64,000 bases of DNA, from contig NC_052474.1 in the NCBI RefSeq assembly GCF_009730915.1, positions 19,875,501-19,939,500 on the forward strand. Direction: 5' to 3'. A program made the position numbers and the translations under genes. This DNA is from Dioscorea cayenensis subsp. rotundata (lineage: Eukaryota; Streptophyta; Magnoliopsida; Dioscoreales; Dioscoreaceae). This document shows positions 44,035 to 54,340 of the stretch, piece by piece. How positions within the stretch are numbered: position 1 is the first letter of the stretch; every line of letters starts with the position of its first letter. The notes under the pieces were generated by a model. The model saw only the letters and a list, made by a program, of their open reading frames with translations, did no database searches and was not told the DNA's origin.

Positions 44035-44548
44035 GCGCATCTCGGGTTCTTTTAGAGATAATTTTATATGTCGATGTAATTCATTTGTTTGTTTATTTGT
44101 TGCTATAGAATTGGTACTGGAATAAATGAAAATTTTACTCAAGAAAATCGAAAATGTATGTATCAAAGGCTCAAAGTTATATTCATGAATGAAGTCAAAG
44201 CTGTTTGCAATGTCAGAAAGAACAAAGGCACTTTATACAAGCACTTATTACTGCTTCAAAAGTGAGTAAAAAAAAAAAAGAGAACCATCATAATTCAGCT
44301 TGCTGTAAATCATAGAGCAGCATGCTTCATGGATCATCATCTTCTCTTCTTTCGGCCACCACTAGAGATTGTGGGAAATTCAAAGGGACCACTGCAAATG
44401 CCATTCTCTAATTATCATTTGATTCTGAATGAGGAGATGATGATTTCATCACTTGAATCTCTATATCTGCTTGAACGAGCAACATTCGATGATGTGATGA
44501 TAATGCTTGCATTACTGCATCGATCTTATTCAGTAATCGGTGGCGCCT
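44035..44548. other. Convergent 3' ends of small gene C and the PIN6-like gene
   Basis: Probably the 3' untranslated regions of both genes, which run toward each other. A plus-strand open frame at 44329-44583 lacks any coding signature and overlaps the last PIN exon in antisense, so it is not called. Confidence 0.55.
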
Positions 44549-47386
44549 TCAGAGTCCTAAGAAAATGTAGTACAGAAGGGTAACAGGCAGGGAGACGAGC
44601 ATGCCGAAGATCACCCTGAAAGCGACAAATGTTTTATGCATACAGATTGGTCATCAAACAGTTACAAGTTATACGACTGAGAGATTACCCGGTACTAAGT
44701 ATGTCTGGGTGTAAACCGTATTCCCGGGCAAAGACAAACGGTACAATTCCTTGAGGGAGAGCTGCCTGTAAAGTTGAGAGATTAAACTAATCAAAACCCA
44801 GCTCAAAATGATCTTGTAAAGCTACACAATCTTGCCTCCTAATGCGGAGGATGTAGGGTGTTTTATTACTGTCAAATGTACCACTAAACCTTTTGCTCAT
44901 TATCTTAATTGAAAAGTGTATACATGGACAGCTAAAAGATGAGCTTAAAGAGAGGACCAAATTTATCGGCATACGCTGACCTGAACAATAGCAGTGTGCA
45001 AGTGAACTCCTCTCAATCCAACAGCAATGGATGCAGCAGACATTATCATTGGCCCACTAATAAAGCGTATCACCATGCCAATGCATGCCATCCTTGCACC
45101 GCATGCAATGATTTTTGGCTGAAGAGCCATGAATAGACCTACAATGGCACCATTGAAGTAAAAAAAGCATCATTCAGAATCCAATGCAATTCACTCATGC
45201 TTAATGGATGCATAATCATGCAAATTTCTAATCATAAAAGATATAATCAAGAAGTTCAACAACAACAGAAGTTGTCCCCAGTTTTACCTAGACTGAACAT
45301 TGCCATCCCAAGCCCTGCATCCGAAATTATCTTTATAGAGTTCATCACCAAGCTTGGCATGCTCACTTGCCACCTAATCAATTTAATCACTACCAATGAG
45401 TTCCCACAAATTAAATTCACAATAAAAGAAGACCTTCAAAATGATAAATGAAAGTTTTCCAATGATTATAAGTGAAAATGCAGCTCCTTTTCTGAATCCA
45501 TGAACCACATCGTCAAAAGCATTTAAAAAACCAGTCATTGTGATGCTGCTTTGAATTGATTATAAATGAAAAAGCAGCATCTTTCTCAATCCATGAACTC
45601 TATCTATATATCAAATAAAACTCCTTTTTTTGACCCATGAACTATGACATCAAATGCAGTGACAAAAACAGCAACTTTGATGCTGCTGATTTGAATTGAA
45701 TATAAAATATATAATCGAAAATGCAGCAACTTCCTCAGTCCATGAACATCAAATGGAGCTCCTGTTTTGAATTCATGATCTACAAATATTATCAAAAGCA
45801 GAGAAAAATTCAGAAGTTTTGATTCTCACTTGAATGAAATCAAGGACCAAAGGAGGCCAAGGATGCTGGAGTATGTGTTTGGATTCCGAGTGAGCTTCCT
45901 ACAAACAACAGTCAATATGAGCTTAAGCATGACCAGAGGTTGAGGCATCTCTTGATGCTCTCCGTCCTGTTCTTCAGCCATGAACTTGGTTGTGCTCCTA
46001 AAGCTCAATTCTTTCTCTCCTGAATCCAAATCAAATCAACAAAAACCACACATTAGGTTACAATTATTCATAGAATCTCAGATTTTGATAGATTAAGTGA
46101 GGTTTCTCACCTCCAGCTTCCTTTTCTCTCAACAAAACCCTAACTACCGGCGAGGGAGTCCCCACGGCTGCCGGAGATTTCCCAAGCGCCGGAGTGCCAG
46201 CCTCCATCTCGTTGAAATTGGACGCCCTAGGAGTCGGCTGGAGGGAGTACGCATCGGAGGAGGCGCAGCCGGAGGGGGCCGGGGAGCGATTGAGAGCTAG
46301 GTCAGCAAGGGTGCGGACGCGAGCCGGCGTCGCGACGGAGTAAATCTCCGCCGATGAGAGTGAGGAGAGCCGTGGGGTGGCAGTGGCGGTGCCGGGCGCA
46401 GACGGCGGTGCAGAGGCTCGCCGGATTCGGATCCGTACTGCAGCGCCGGAAGGGGAAGGGAAACGGCTCAATGTCAGCGCATATCGGGTCAAGAGGGTGG
46501 CTGGAGAGCGAGACCACGTCAGGGTCGACGGCGAAGCCGGCGATGGCGCCGGCGCCGGCGCCGGGGAACTGCTCGCATATCAACAACCTCGCCGCTCGAT
46601 ACTCAAAGAGAAACAGTAACAATGTGTACCTTCGAGGGATTAAAAAATAAATAACTCAATCCAAGAGGACTTAATTGCAAAATCACCATAAAACATAGTT
46701 GTTTTTACATTTAACTCCTCGTATTATTTATTATTTACAATTTCTTATGTAAAAGTGGATTTCTACTCATACACCCCTATAAAATATTTAAATTAATTCA
46801 ATCTTTTCTTACTTAAAAACTAAATATATAAGCTGTTCTCTTGTGACATCAATAACACAGTATACATGAAGAATATGAGAGCTTAGATAAAGAGAGCAAA
46901 CCAAACAATGCACTGAAGAACAACAAGTTGAACCATGAGGCTCTGAGTGAAGTTCCCATACATGGCTTGCAACAAAGGTATGCCCATAACTAAAGTGTTC
47001 GGCAATGTTGCAACAGAGAACAAAGTTATAGCCCAACCAAAAACATCAGCACCATGATGATGATGATGATGATGATGATCATTAGCAGCAGTTACAGTAC
47101 TACAACCAAAGAACATAAGCCAGAGAGCAAGAAGAAGAAGGACAACAAGTTTTGAAACAGTATCTGCAAGTATAAACTTAGTGTCCATTTCATAAGGGTT
47201 GTTTTGAGAGATGAAATGGAAAGAGAGAACAGGGACAGCAAAGGTGGCAACAAAACGGTTTATGCCGGAGCACTGGTCAGGGGAGAAGATGCGCCACCAG
47301 CGGACGGAGGCGAAGGCGAGGAGCATGGCGAAGTAGAGAGGGAGCATGGCACACATGACGGTGTAGAAGTCTGAAGCTGTGATCAT
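44549..47386 (-). CDS. PIN6: PIN-type auxin efflux carrier, PIN6-like (one frameshift in exon 2)
   Basis: Exports auxin across the plasma or ER membrane. Exons: 47386-46902, 46629-46111, 46019-45830, 45373-45288, 45138-44981, 44765-44689 and 44615-44549. The N-terminal membrane block begins [20 protein letters not shown]. The central loop carries [19 protein letters not shown], diagnostic of the PIN6 clade. The C-terminal block includes [20 protein letters not shown] and [19 protein letters not shown]. Total exon length is one more than a multiple of three. In exon 2, near 46450-46465 (runs gaaggggaaggga), the frame shifts between ADIEPFPFP and [13 protein letters not shown], both matching PIN6. 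An eight-His tract from a CAT repeat (about 47053-47080) is inserted in an early loop. Intron 3 contains diverged tandem repeats (about 45460-45800). Confidence 0.88.
45460..45800. repeat. Diverged short tandem repeats in PIN6-like intron 3
   Basis: Words such as 'aatgcagc', 'tccatgaac' and 'gatgctgctttgaattga-ta' recur three to four times with spacing of roughly 60-120 bases. Non-coding, between the exons at 46019-45830 and 45373-45288. Confidence 0.55.
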
Positions 47387-48036
47387 GTTGGGTTGGTGGG
47401 AGATGAAGGATGGAGAGGGAGACAAGATTAGGTGCTCTCTTTCTTTTTGATATATAGTCTGTTTGTTGGTATATTTATAGTAGAATGGCAAAAGTTATTC
47501 TTAATATTAATCAGAGATTTACAGCTAATTGACCACACTTAATATTTATTTTATTTTTATTTTTTCTTGTAAAGTCAAAGTATAGTTGTTTGTTTATGCT
47601 GCAGGTTTTCTTTGCTTGTATATCCCTAAAAAATATAAGTATTTTGTAATTAAGCTGAACGTTTATTACTTATTTTTTTATATGATGATTTAGCTCTCCT
47701 TCAAATATATTCATTATATTATGTTGAGAAAGGTTTATGAAAAAACATACATGATTTAGTTTTTTTAATATAGTAGAATTCGTTTTTTTGATCTTTCTAA
47801 TATAATTTGTTCTTAAGATATCTTTTTATTTTAATATTTAAAAAATATAAAATTTTTTTAATATAATTTATTCTTAAAAAGTTTCTATGAGGATTTATAT
47901 TTCTCGATTTGTTATGAACAAATCATATTAAGGGGATAAAAAAATAAATTAATTATATAGAGAAAACATATTAATACTGTATTCTCTGATGATATAATAT
48001 AATTATAGATTCTGAGGGGTTGTATACTTGTATATG

Positions 48037-48069
<33 letters not shown>

Positions 48070-49016
48070 AGATCCCTAGATCAGACGGTTAGGGTTATTC
48101 GATCATAGGCAAAAAAAAAGGGAAGCTCTTGATGCGTCAAATCACAGGAAGGGCCCGTTTTTCAACATAGCCCGTTTACTTTGAGCTCAGAATGGGCTTA
48201 AGCTTAACAGGATCAAGATCGGACGGTCCAGATGAAGTTTAAAATGGACTAGCGTCAGTGGGCCCAAATGAATAGAAAAGGACAAAAGCACAACGCAGGC
48301 GGGTGTCTCGTTGTTGGGTGGCATTTTCGTGAATCTCTGAAAAGCTGAAGTCATTTATTCCCTCCTTTTTTTTCTCACTCCTCGGTCAACAATCGGGGCC
48401 CGCGAGTGAACGGTAGCTGTCCACCACCCCGCTTTTATTCCCAATTTTTTATTAATCAAATAATTAATTTTTACTTTTTATATTTTATGAAAATGATAGT
48501 TAAAAAAATAAAAATGTAAATTAATTTTCACGGAATAAATGGAGACAGGATCTGTACATATATAGAACACTAAGATTATTTGTACAAAATTACTATTTAT
48601 AATTTTTTTAAAAAAATATATTTTCATTCATAATTCGATTTTCACTATTAGTTTAAAACTGTAAAATTTAAATGAAGATAAGCTATCAACATAACAATTG
48701 TTGTTGGTATAAATTAATATTTTATAAACAAATTTGGACAGATAACATTACGAAAAATAATAATTATTTTTACATTTTTTAAGCATTTTTATAAATATAT
48801 TTTTTTCTTATATTTAAATTATCTTTGTTTTGTGATGGCGAACGGACGAGGTGGGCAGGGTTGTGGGGCCCAATCCAGTGATCAGGAAATGACGAAAAGA
48901 ACCAGATTATTCTCCGACATTACTGTGAGGTATGGGCCCCACATCCTATAGTTTGACGATTTAATCTGGACCATCTGATTGAATGATGGGATCCGGCACG
49001 AATCTTGAGGCTCTTG
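47387..49016. other. Divergent intergenic region between PIN6-like and PPR genes
   Basis: A shared upstream region of two divergent genes. A (TA)n tract lies at about 48041-48064. The segment 48100-48450 is less AT-rich (gcccgtttttc; gggcccaaatg) and could hold the remains of an element or promoter. No ORF. Confidence 0.55.
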
Positions 49017-50600
49017 ATGGCGCCAAGAAGCCCGCTTTCTCTACGTCTATCGTGTCTGCTTCGTGCTTTCAAGCTTCCATCTTTGCTTCGCCATGGCGGA
49101 GCAATCCACGCGAAGGTCGTCGTCCATGGCTTCCTCCCTGACGCTACTCTTGAGACTGATCTTCTCCTCATGTATTCTCGTTGTGCTTCCTCTGATCTCT
49201 GCCATGCACGGCAAGTGTTCGACCAAATGCGGCAGAGAACCATGCACGCATGGAATATCTTGTTCTCTTCTTACGCGCAGAGCTCTCTCTATCACTTGGT
49301 ACTCGGACTTCTTCGTCCATTTCTTGACTCTGGATTCCGGCCGGATCACTTCACTGTTCCGGCACTCTGCAAGGCCTGTGGTGGTGGTGGTGGTGTTGGG
49401 CTTCGAGAGATCGGGATGGGATTGCATTGTTGGGCGATCAAGATTGGTGTTCTTGATGTTGTATTTGTTAGCAGCTCTGTGTTGGATATGTATGCTAAAT
49501 TTGGGCGCTTGGATGATGCCTGCAAAGTGTTTGAACTAATGCCTGAAAGAGATGTTGTGGCGTGGAATGCGATGATAACTGGGTTTGTGAGAGCTGGGCA
49601 ATTTGTTGAGTCATTGGATTTGTTTAGGAGATTGCAGCTGGAGAGGATGGGCATGGATTGGAGAGTGATTCCTAGTGTTTTGAATGCTTGTGGGAGCACT
49701 GGGGAGTTGATCAGAGGGAAAGAGGTTCATGGGAGAGTGATTAGGTGTTTGATGTTTGATTCTGATGTTGTCATTGGGAATGCTTTGATTGATATGTATG
49801 GGAAATGTGGGTGTTTGAATGATTCACAGAGAGTGTTTGCATGCATGGGTTTGAAGAATGAAGTGACATGGTCTTCGATGATTGCTTGTCTTGGAGTTCA
49901 TGGCAAGGGGGAGGAGTCATTGAAGCTCTATGAGGAGATGATAAAGGAAGGATTCAAGCCAAATTCTATTACATTTACGTCGGTTTTATCCAGTTGTAGC
50001 CATTCCCGTCTTCTTGTTGATGGCCGGAGGGTTTTTGAATCAATCAGGGAACCGAGTGTTGAGCACTTCGCGTGCATGGTAGACCTCTTCGGCCGCTCTG
50101 GTGACATTAAACAAGCATCGAGGTTGATAGATAAAATGCCGATGAAACCATCGGCAAGTGTGTGGGGAGCATTGCTTGCCGGTTGTGTTCTGCACAAGAA
50201 CGTAGTGATAGGAGAGATTGCAGCACACAAGCTGTCTGAATTAGAGCCCAGCAATTCTAGCAACTATGTTGCACTTTGTGGTATCTATGATGCAGTTGGA
50301 ATGTCTGACAATGTGTCTAAGATCAGAGCAAGGATGAGAGAATTAGGAATTAGCAAGACACCAGGGTGTAGTTGGATTATCATCAATGGCAAATCGCATA
50401 CTTTCTATCAAGGCAACATTTCTCATCCATTTGCAAAGAGAGTTTGTGAGGTTTTACTTCATCTTCATTTATGGATAGGAAAGGATGAAGATGTTTATCA
50501 CTCTATCAACCATGAAACAAACACCCAAACATCATCTGAATCACATTACTATCTGTTAGATTCTGGTGAGAAACTGACAAAACTAACATCAACGTACTGA
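49017..50600 (+). CDS. Pentatricopeptide repeat protein, PLS class with E-type C-terminus
   Basis: Sequence-specific RNA-binding protein, expected in mitochondria or plastids, where PLS proteins mostly act in RNA editing or processing. Intronless, 527 residues from the ATG at 49017 (MAPRSPLSLRLSCLL). The N-terminus is Arg/Ser/Leu-rich as in organelle presequences. About ten PPR units follow, with typical cores such as VAWNAMITGFVRAGQ, VIGNALIDMYGKCG and VTWSSMIACLGVHGKGEES. They are followed by E-motif sequence (SSNYVALCGIYDAVG, then GCSWIIINGKSHTFYQGN). There is no DYW deaminase domain; the chain ends about 50 residues later with an unrelated Ser/Thr-rich tail. Target RNA cannot be told from here. 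Confidence 0.93.
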   Translation: MAPRSPLSLRLSCLLRAFKLPSLLRHGGAIHAKVVVHGFLPDATLETDLLLMYSRCASSDLCHARQVFDQMRQRTMHAWNILFSSYAQSSLYHLVLGLLRPFLDSGFRPDHFTVPALCKACGGGGGVGLREIGMGLHCWAIKIGVLDVVFVSSSVLDMYAKFGRLDDACKVFELMPERDVVAWNAMITGFVRAGQFVESLDLFRRLQLERMGMDWRVIPSVLNACGSTGELIRGKEVHGRVIRCLMFDSDVVIGNALIDMYGKCGCLNDSQRVFACMGLKNEVTWSSMIACLGVHGKGEESLKLYEEMIKEGFKPNSITFTSVLSSCSHSRLLVDGRRVFESIREPSVEHFACMVDLFGRSGDIKQASRLIDKMPMKPSASVWGALLAGCVLHKNVVIGEIAAHKLSELEPSNSSNYVALCGIYDAVGMSDNVSKIRARMRELGISKTPGCSWIIINGKSHTFYQGNISHPFAKRVCEVLLHLHLWIGKDEDVYHSINHETNTQTSSESHYYLLDSGEKLTKLTSTY

Positions 50601-51049
50601 ATCCTAATAGTAAGAATCCTTGTTCAATGAAATTCACTTTGTTAGTTCTATATATTTTCACACGTGCATTCAGAGTATCACTGTTGCTGACAATGCAGTT
50701 GAACCTTCAAGGACAGTCAAGTAGGCCATTTTCAAGGTTTACATCCAAATGCAAGATGCTGAATTGCTTTTAATGGATTCAACTGTGATACATAACAAGC
50801 CTAGCTAGCATGTCAACTGAATTATGATTGTAAGTATCAATAGCATATGAAATTCACATTGTAGAAAGTTTCTAGATCTTAGTGTTACTTTAATTGAAAA
50901 TGAAGCTGAACTTCATGGGCAGGAAAGGAGGTCATGACTAAGGTTCATATCCAAACACAACATGCTTATCATGGATTCAAATGCAATACAAAACAAGCTC
51001 TAACATCAATTGAATCATGACAGCAAGCTGTAAGCATCCTCATCTGTAC
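50601..51049. other. Convergent 3' region of PPR and desaturase genes
   Basis: Contains three loosely repeated pieces (words like 'atggattcaa', 'caagct', 'tgaattatga') probably reflecting small duplications. The 3' untranslated regions of both flanking genes are expected here. No ORF. Confidence 0.5.
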
Positions 51050-52252
51050 TCAAAGTGCTACATCCTTGTTGAAGATCCAGCTGAACTTCACCACATGCGG
51101 CGCCATTGTCTTCGCTCTCTCATCTGCTCGCTCCTGCATCTTCCTTATCCTTGCAGGCAACCCACAAACAAACTCCTGCGCTCGACGCCCTGCTGAGCTA
51201 AGTCCTTCAACACTTTCAAGCTTCCACCTACCAACCAAGAACTCTAGTATGTCAGCATAATCTCCAGCAGTGTACACACCCAGACGCTGCGCCAGAGCAG
51301 AGAAGTTCTCAAACAGATGAGGATCACATCCATCACTCATGAGATGAGCCGGCATTGTGATGCGCTTGCGCATCATGTTCTCAATGGAAATAAGAGCACC
51401 ATCAGGATCAAGCTCAATAAGCTTCTCCACAATCCTAGTATACGCAGTCTCATGACGCTTCTCGTCTGCAGCAATGGTGCCACAAATCCTAGCAAGAACA
51501 GAGTCACCATAATTCTTCGCTAGCCTAGCAGTGTTTCCATGAGAAATAAAGGTGGCACGCTCTTGAAACGAAGTATATATGTAGCCTAAGTAAGGGTTGT
51601 TCTCAGTACCAGGGTCCTGCATGCAAAACAATGCAAAAACTAGTAAAACAGAGCAAAGAGAAGCCATTGATGAAGCAGAGATATATGTTAACAATACCAT
51701 GCCAGCACCAATAAGATACTGCACCGTCTTCTCCACCATCATCATATCAACTTTTCCAGACAAGTAGAGGTACTTGGAGAGGAGATCACCATGGCGGTTC
51801 TCCTCCGCCGTCCAAGCTCTAGTCCACACAGCCCAAGGGGTGGAACTCGCCCCTGTCTCATCTCTAACACCATCCAACGTATTGATCATTGTTTGGTACG
51901 TTGGCAGTGCTTCCTCTGTGATCATATCTCCGACGAGAACCACGAAGTACTCGTCCGGAAGCTCGCCGGACCTTGCACGGAGTTCTCTAACTTCGTGTTG
52001 GAACTCGTCGGTGGGCTTCGCCGGGTCCGGCAGGAAGTCCATGGGTTGCCAGCACTTCTCCACAGGCTTCAGTAATGGCAGCAAGTTACTGGACGCCCAT
52101 CCGTCAAGGCTGCGAAAAACCTCAGCTTTCTCCGGCGGCAGTGAGTGGGTCACTTTCCGGCGCAGCTGCGGTGGGGCCAGCACGGCGGAAACTGGACTCC
52201 GGCGATGCGGCGGTGGCGAGACGCGATGGCCGGCGAGGAAGTGGGCTTGCAT
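51050..52252 (-). CDS. Plastid stearoyl-ACP (acyl-ACP) desaturase
   Basis: A soluble di-iron enzyme of the plastid stroma that introduces a delta-9-type double bond into acyl-ACP. Two exons, 52252-51698 and 51616-51050, encode 373 residues. The first about 35 residues form a basic, Pro/Ser-rich transit peptide. Iron-ligand motifs are present: EEALPTYQ (113-120), EENRHGD (150-156) and DEKRHE in exon 2. The phrase [19 protein letters not shown] is family-typical. The 81-nt intron has GT-AG ends, is a multiple of three and lacks stops, so both spliced and unspliced forms are open. The spliced form ([13 protein letters not shown]) matches the family. Which chain-length isoform it is cannot be told. 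Confidence 0.94.
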   Translation of the reverse strand: MQAHFLAGHRVSPPPHRRSPVSAVLAPPQLRRKVTHSLPPEKAEVFRSLDGWASSNLLPLLKPVEKCWQPMDFLPDPAKPTDEFQHEVRELRARSGELPDEYFVVLVGDMITEEALPTYQTMINTLDGVRDETGASSTPWAVWTRAWTAEENRHGDLLSKYLYLSGKVDMMMVEKTVQYLIGAGMVLLTYISASSMASLCSVLLVFALFCMQDPGTENNPYLGYIYTSFQERATFISHGNTARLAKNYGDSVLARICGTIAADEKRHETAYTRIVEKLIELDPDGALISIENMMRKRITMPAHLMSDGCDPHLFENFSALAQRLGVYTAGDYADILEFLVGRWKLESVEGLSSAGRRAQEFVCGLPARIRKMQERADERAKTMAPHVVKFSWIFNKDVAL

Positions 52253-52294
52253 GGCTGCTGTTTGTTGATGGAGAAGAAGGTGAGTGTTTCATAA

Positions 52295-52301
52295 TTATAT
52301 A
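52295..52301 (-). promoter_or_regulatory. TATA box of the desaturase gene
   Basis: The minus strand reads TATATAA 43 bases upstream of the ATG at 52252. A CACGTG-containing word, gacacgtggca, lies further upstream at about 52488. Confidence 0.55.
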
Positions 52302-53397
52302 GACGTTTTATTACCAAAATATCCTTAGTTTTTTTGTAAATTTACTAGGCTTTTAAGTTTATTTTCTTGGTTTTGATGGGGGTATTTTGGGACATTTCAA
52401 AGGGCATGGACTAAAGTGAAAAACGGTGGGTGCTGTTGATTTGGGAAAACCATGGATTGATTTGTATATTTATAAGGTGGCAAGTGGACACGTGGCAGTT
52501 GATGAGGTGAATAGGATGTGTCATGCGAGGAGGTTGGTTGGACCGTTTATAGCTCATTTGTGGTTAGGTCTGGTTAGGTCTTGCTTCCTTGGTTTAGTTT
52601 GAATTTAAATAAATAATTATCTTAAGTTGATTAATTTAATCCAAATTTGTTTTTAGCTTTAATCACATGATTCACTCATGATACCTCTTTTTAGCTTTCA
52701 GTGTTTATTTCTTGGTTGAAGAAAATGAGAATATCAAAATGGTATCGCTATAATTCTGCAAATAGTAGTGCTATTTTAAATTATAATTTTTTTTAGTTCC
52801 TATACTATTTTAATCCTCTTAAACCTTAAACTCTTTAAGAAAAAAAAAGATTGATATAACTTAATTAAAATAGTTGAAAAAGTAAAAGGTTATATTTTAA
52901 AGTAGAGAGATTAAGAACATATATTTAGAGAATTACACCAATAATATCACTAATATGATGATATTCTTTCTATAATTTCAAATATATATCAATTCTCGAG
53001 TACAATTGTTATTTACTAAACTTTTTTTTTAAGATAAATGTGCATAACTCACAAACACTTATTTTTGTGAGTTGAGAAAGATTTAAACCGTCATCTTTTA
53101 TTAGAAAAAAATAAAAATAAAAATAAAAATTATAACTCTTAGGTTATACAGACCATTATTATCTACAATGTAAACCGGTTTGATATCATGGCAATTTATT
53201 TAAATAAACAAAGGCATTACATAGAATAGATGACCATTGGTATGTTATTTTTTAAAGTCTCTCATCTGAAAATAGAAATTTATTTAAATAAACAAAGGCA
53301 TTACATAGAATAGATGACCATTGAACTTATTTGGATATTCATTGAACTTATTCATGAAACTATAAGGAAAGGTACATAGAGAGAAGGGTCTTTGTGA
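52302..53397. other. Intergenic upstream of desaturase gene
   Basis: AT-rich, with A/T homopolymers and an (AAAAT)n-like tract near 53106-53128. A duplicated block is listed at 53193-53327. No gene was recognised. Confidence 0.55.
53193..53327. repeat. Direct repeat of about 50 bp, 84-bp period
   Basis: The block running from aatttatttaaataaac through tagatgaccattg occurs at about 53193 and again at about 53277 with near-perfect identity. It lies just downstream of the small gene at 53398. Confidence 0.75.
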
Positions 53398-53646
53398 TTA
53401 AAGAGAAGGCTTAACAGACCCAAGTCTTTCATCCTTCTTGATCTCTTCTTGCACTTTGTAGTCCTCAAGGGCATCAAAGGCTATAACTTGATGGCCATGA
53501 GGACCTTCAACAATGGCCTCATGGACATGAACATGGTCCTCAATCTTCACTGCCTCCATCTTCTCAACCTTCTTTTTGTCCTTCTCCTTCTTGTTCATCA
53601 TGAAGCAACATATGATTGATGTGATGAAGGTGGGAATCCAAGACAT
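53398..53646 (-). CDS. Small lysine-rich unknown protein, 82 aa
   Basis: Starts at the ATG at 53646 (MSWIPTFITSIICCFMM), with a TATA-like CTATAAAAC at 53689-53697 about 43 bases upstream. A longer in-frame start exists, but it would lie upstream of that TATA box. A short hydrophobic N-terminus with a Cys-Cys pair could be a membrane anchor or S-acylation site. It is followed by a Lys/Glu-rich helix (NKKEKDKKKVEKMEAVK) and a His/Val segment (DHVHVHEAIVEGPHGHQ). It ends LGSVKPSL. I do not recognise it. It resembles the MG-x-x-LSC proteins only in general design and is not called a member. Confidence 0.6.
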   Translation of the reverse strand: MSWIPTFITSIICCFMMNKKEKDKKKVEKMEAVKIEDHVHVHEAIVEGPHGHQVIAFDALEDYKVQEEIKKDERLGSVKPSL

Positions 53647-54091
53647 TGTTTGTGAATGTTTGTGGAGATTGTGAAGATTGAGAGCCTGTTTTATAGTAAT
53701 GTGAACAAGTGACTTGACTCTCATTCCAAGCCTTTTTCATGGTTTGCTTATAATCAATGTGTTGCTTAATGTGAGCATATTATTTTCTATTTTTGCTCTT
53801 GTTGTTGGTGGTGATGTTGAGGTATATGATTTTGATTTTTCAAGTTTTTGGCTTTTTATGTGTTTATGGAAATAAGTCTTCAAATTATGTTATTCGGAAG
53901 CATTTATATATATATTGTCTTCGACCTACTGGTTTTGTAAGAGTCACATACTCTAAACCAGTCTGAGGTGAGATACTAAAAGCTTGAAATATTGAAAACT
54001 TTATAAGATGAGAGACCTTTTTAGTTTAGTGTATTTTCATACATAATTTGAAATCACTTGTTTCAGCAATTCAAGTGTCCAATATTTAACC
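53647..54091. other. Intergenic, promoter side of the 82-aa protein gene
   Basis: Contains the likely core promoter of that gene. The rest is AT-rich without recognisable features up to the retroposon insertion. Confidence 0.5.
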
Positions 54092-54320
54092 CAACTTGCG
54101 GAGAATATTGGATATTTGTCAACGAGCACCTTCTGAGAGTTCATTGACATAAAATTCTCGTTTGTAAGATGGTCTGTAAAATGTGTGACCCATTCCTTAG
54201 CGAAAGTTACCGGTTTTAACATAGACTGTCAGGAGTGACTTACTACTTCTCCTCAATTTTTTTTGGATGTTATACATGTAGATTTTCTTGAATAAAATTC
54301 ACTTTTTTAGTTAAAAAAAA
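54092..54320 (+). mobile_element. Short retroposon insertion (truncated LINE or SINE) with A-tail
   Basis: Flanked by near-identical aagtgtccaatatttaacc (54073-54091) and aagtgtccagtattttaacc (54321-54340), a target duplication of about 19 bp. It ends gaataaaattcac, then tttttagtt and a run of A. A long duplication plus an A-tail marks L1-type retroposition. I see no clear tRNA-like box A/B, so a 5'-truncated LINE is more likely than a SINE. Confidence 0.6.
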
Positions 54321-54340
54321 AAGTGTCCAGTATTTTAACC

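Noticed and set aside
44329-44583. Plus-strand 84-codon open frame
   Set aside because: Overlaps the last PIN6-like exon in antisense and lies in 3' flanking DNA.
49047-49699. Several overlapping frames on both strands of the PPR gene 5' half
   Set aside because: Shadows of the PPR reading frame; only the plus frame from 49017 has repeat motifs and an organelle-type N-terminus.
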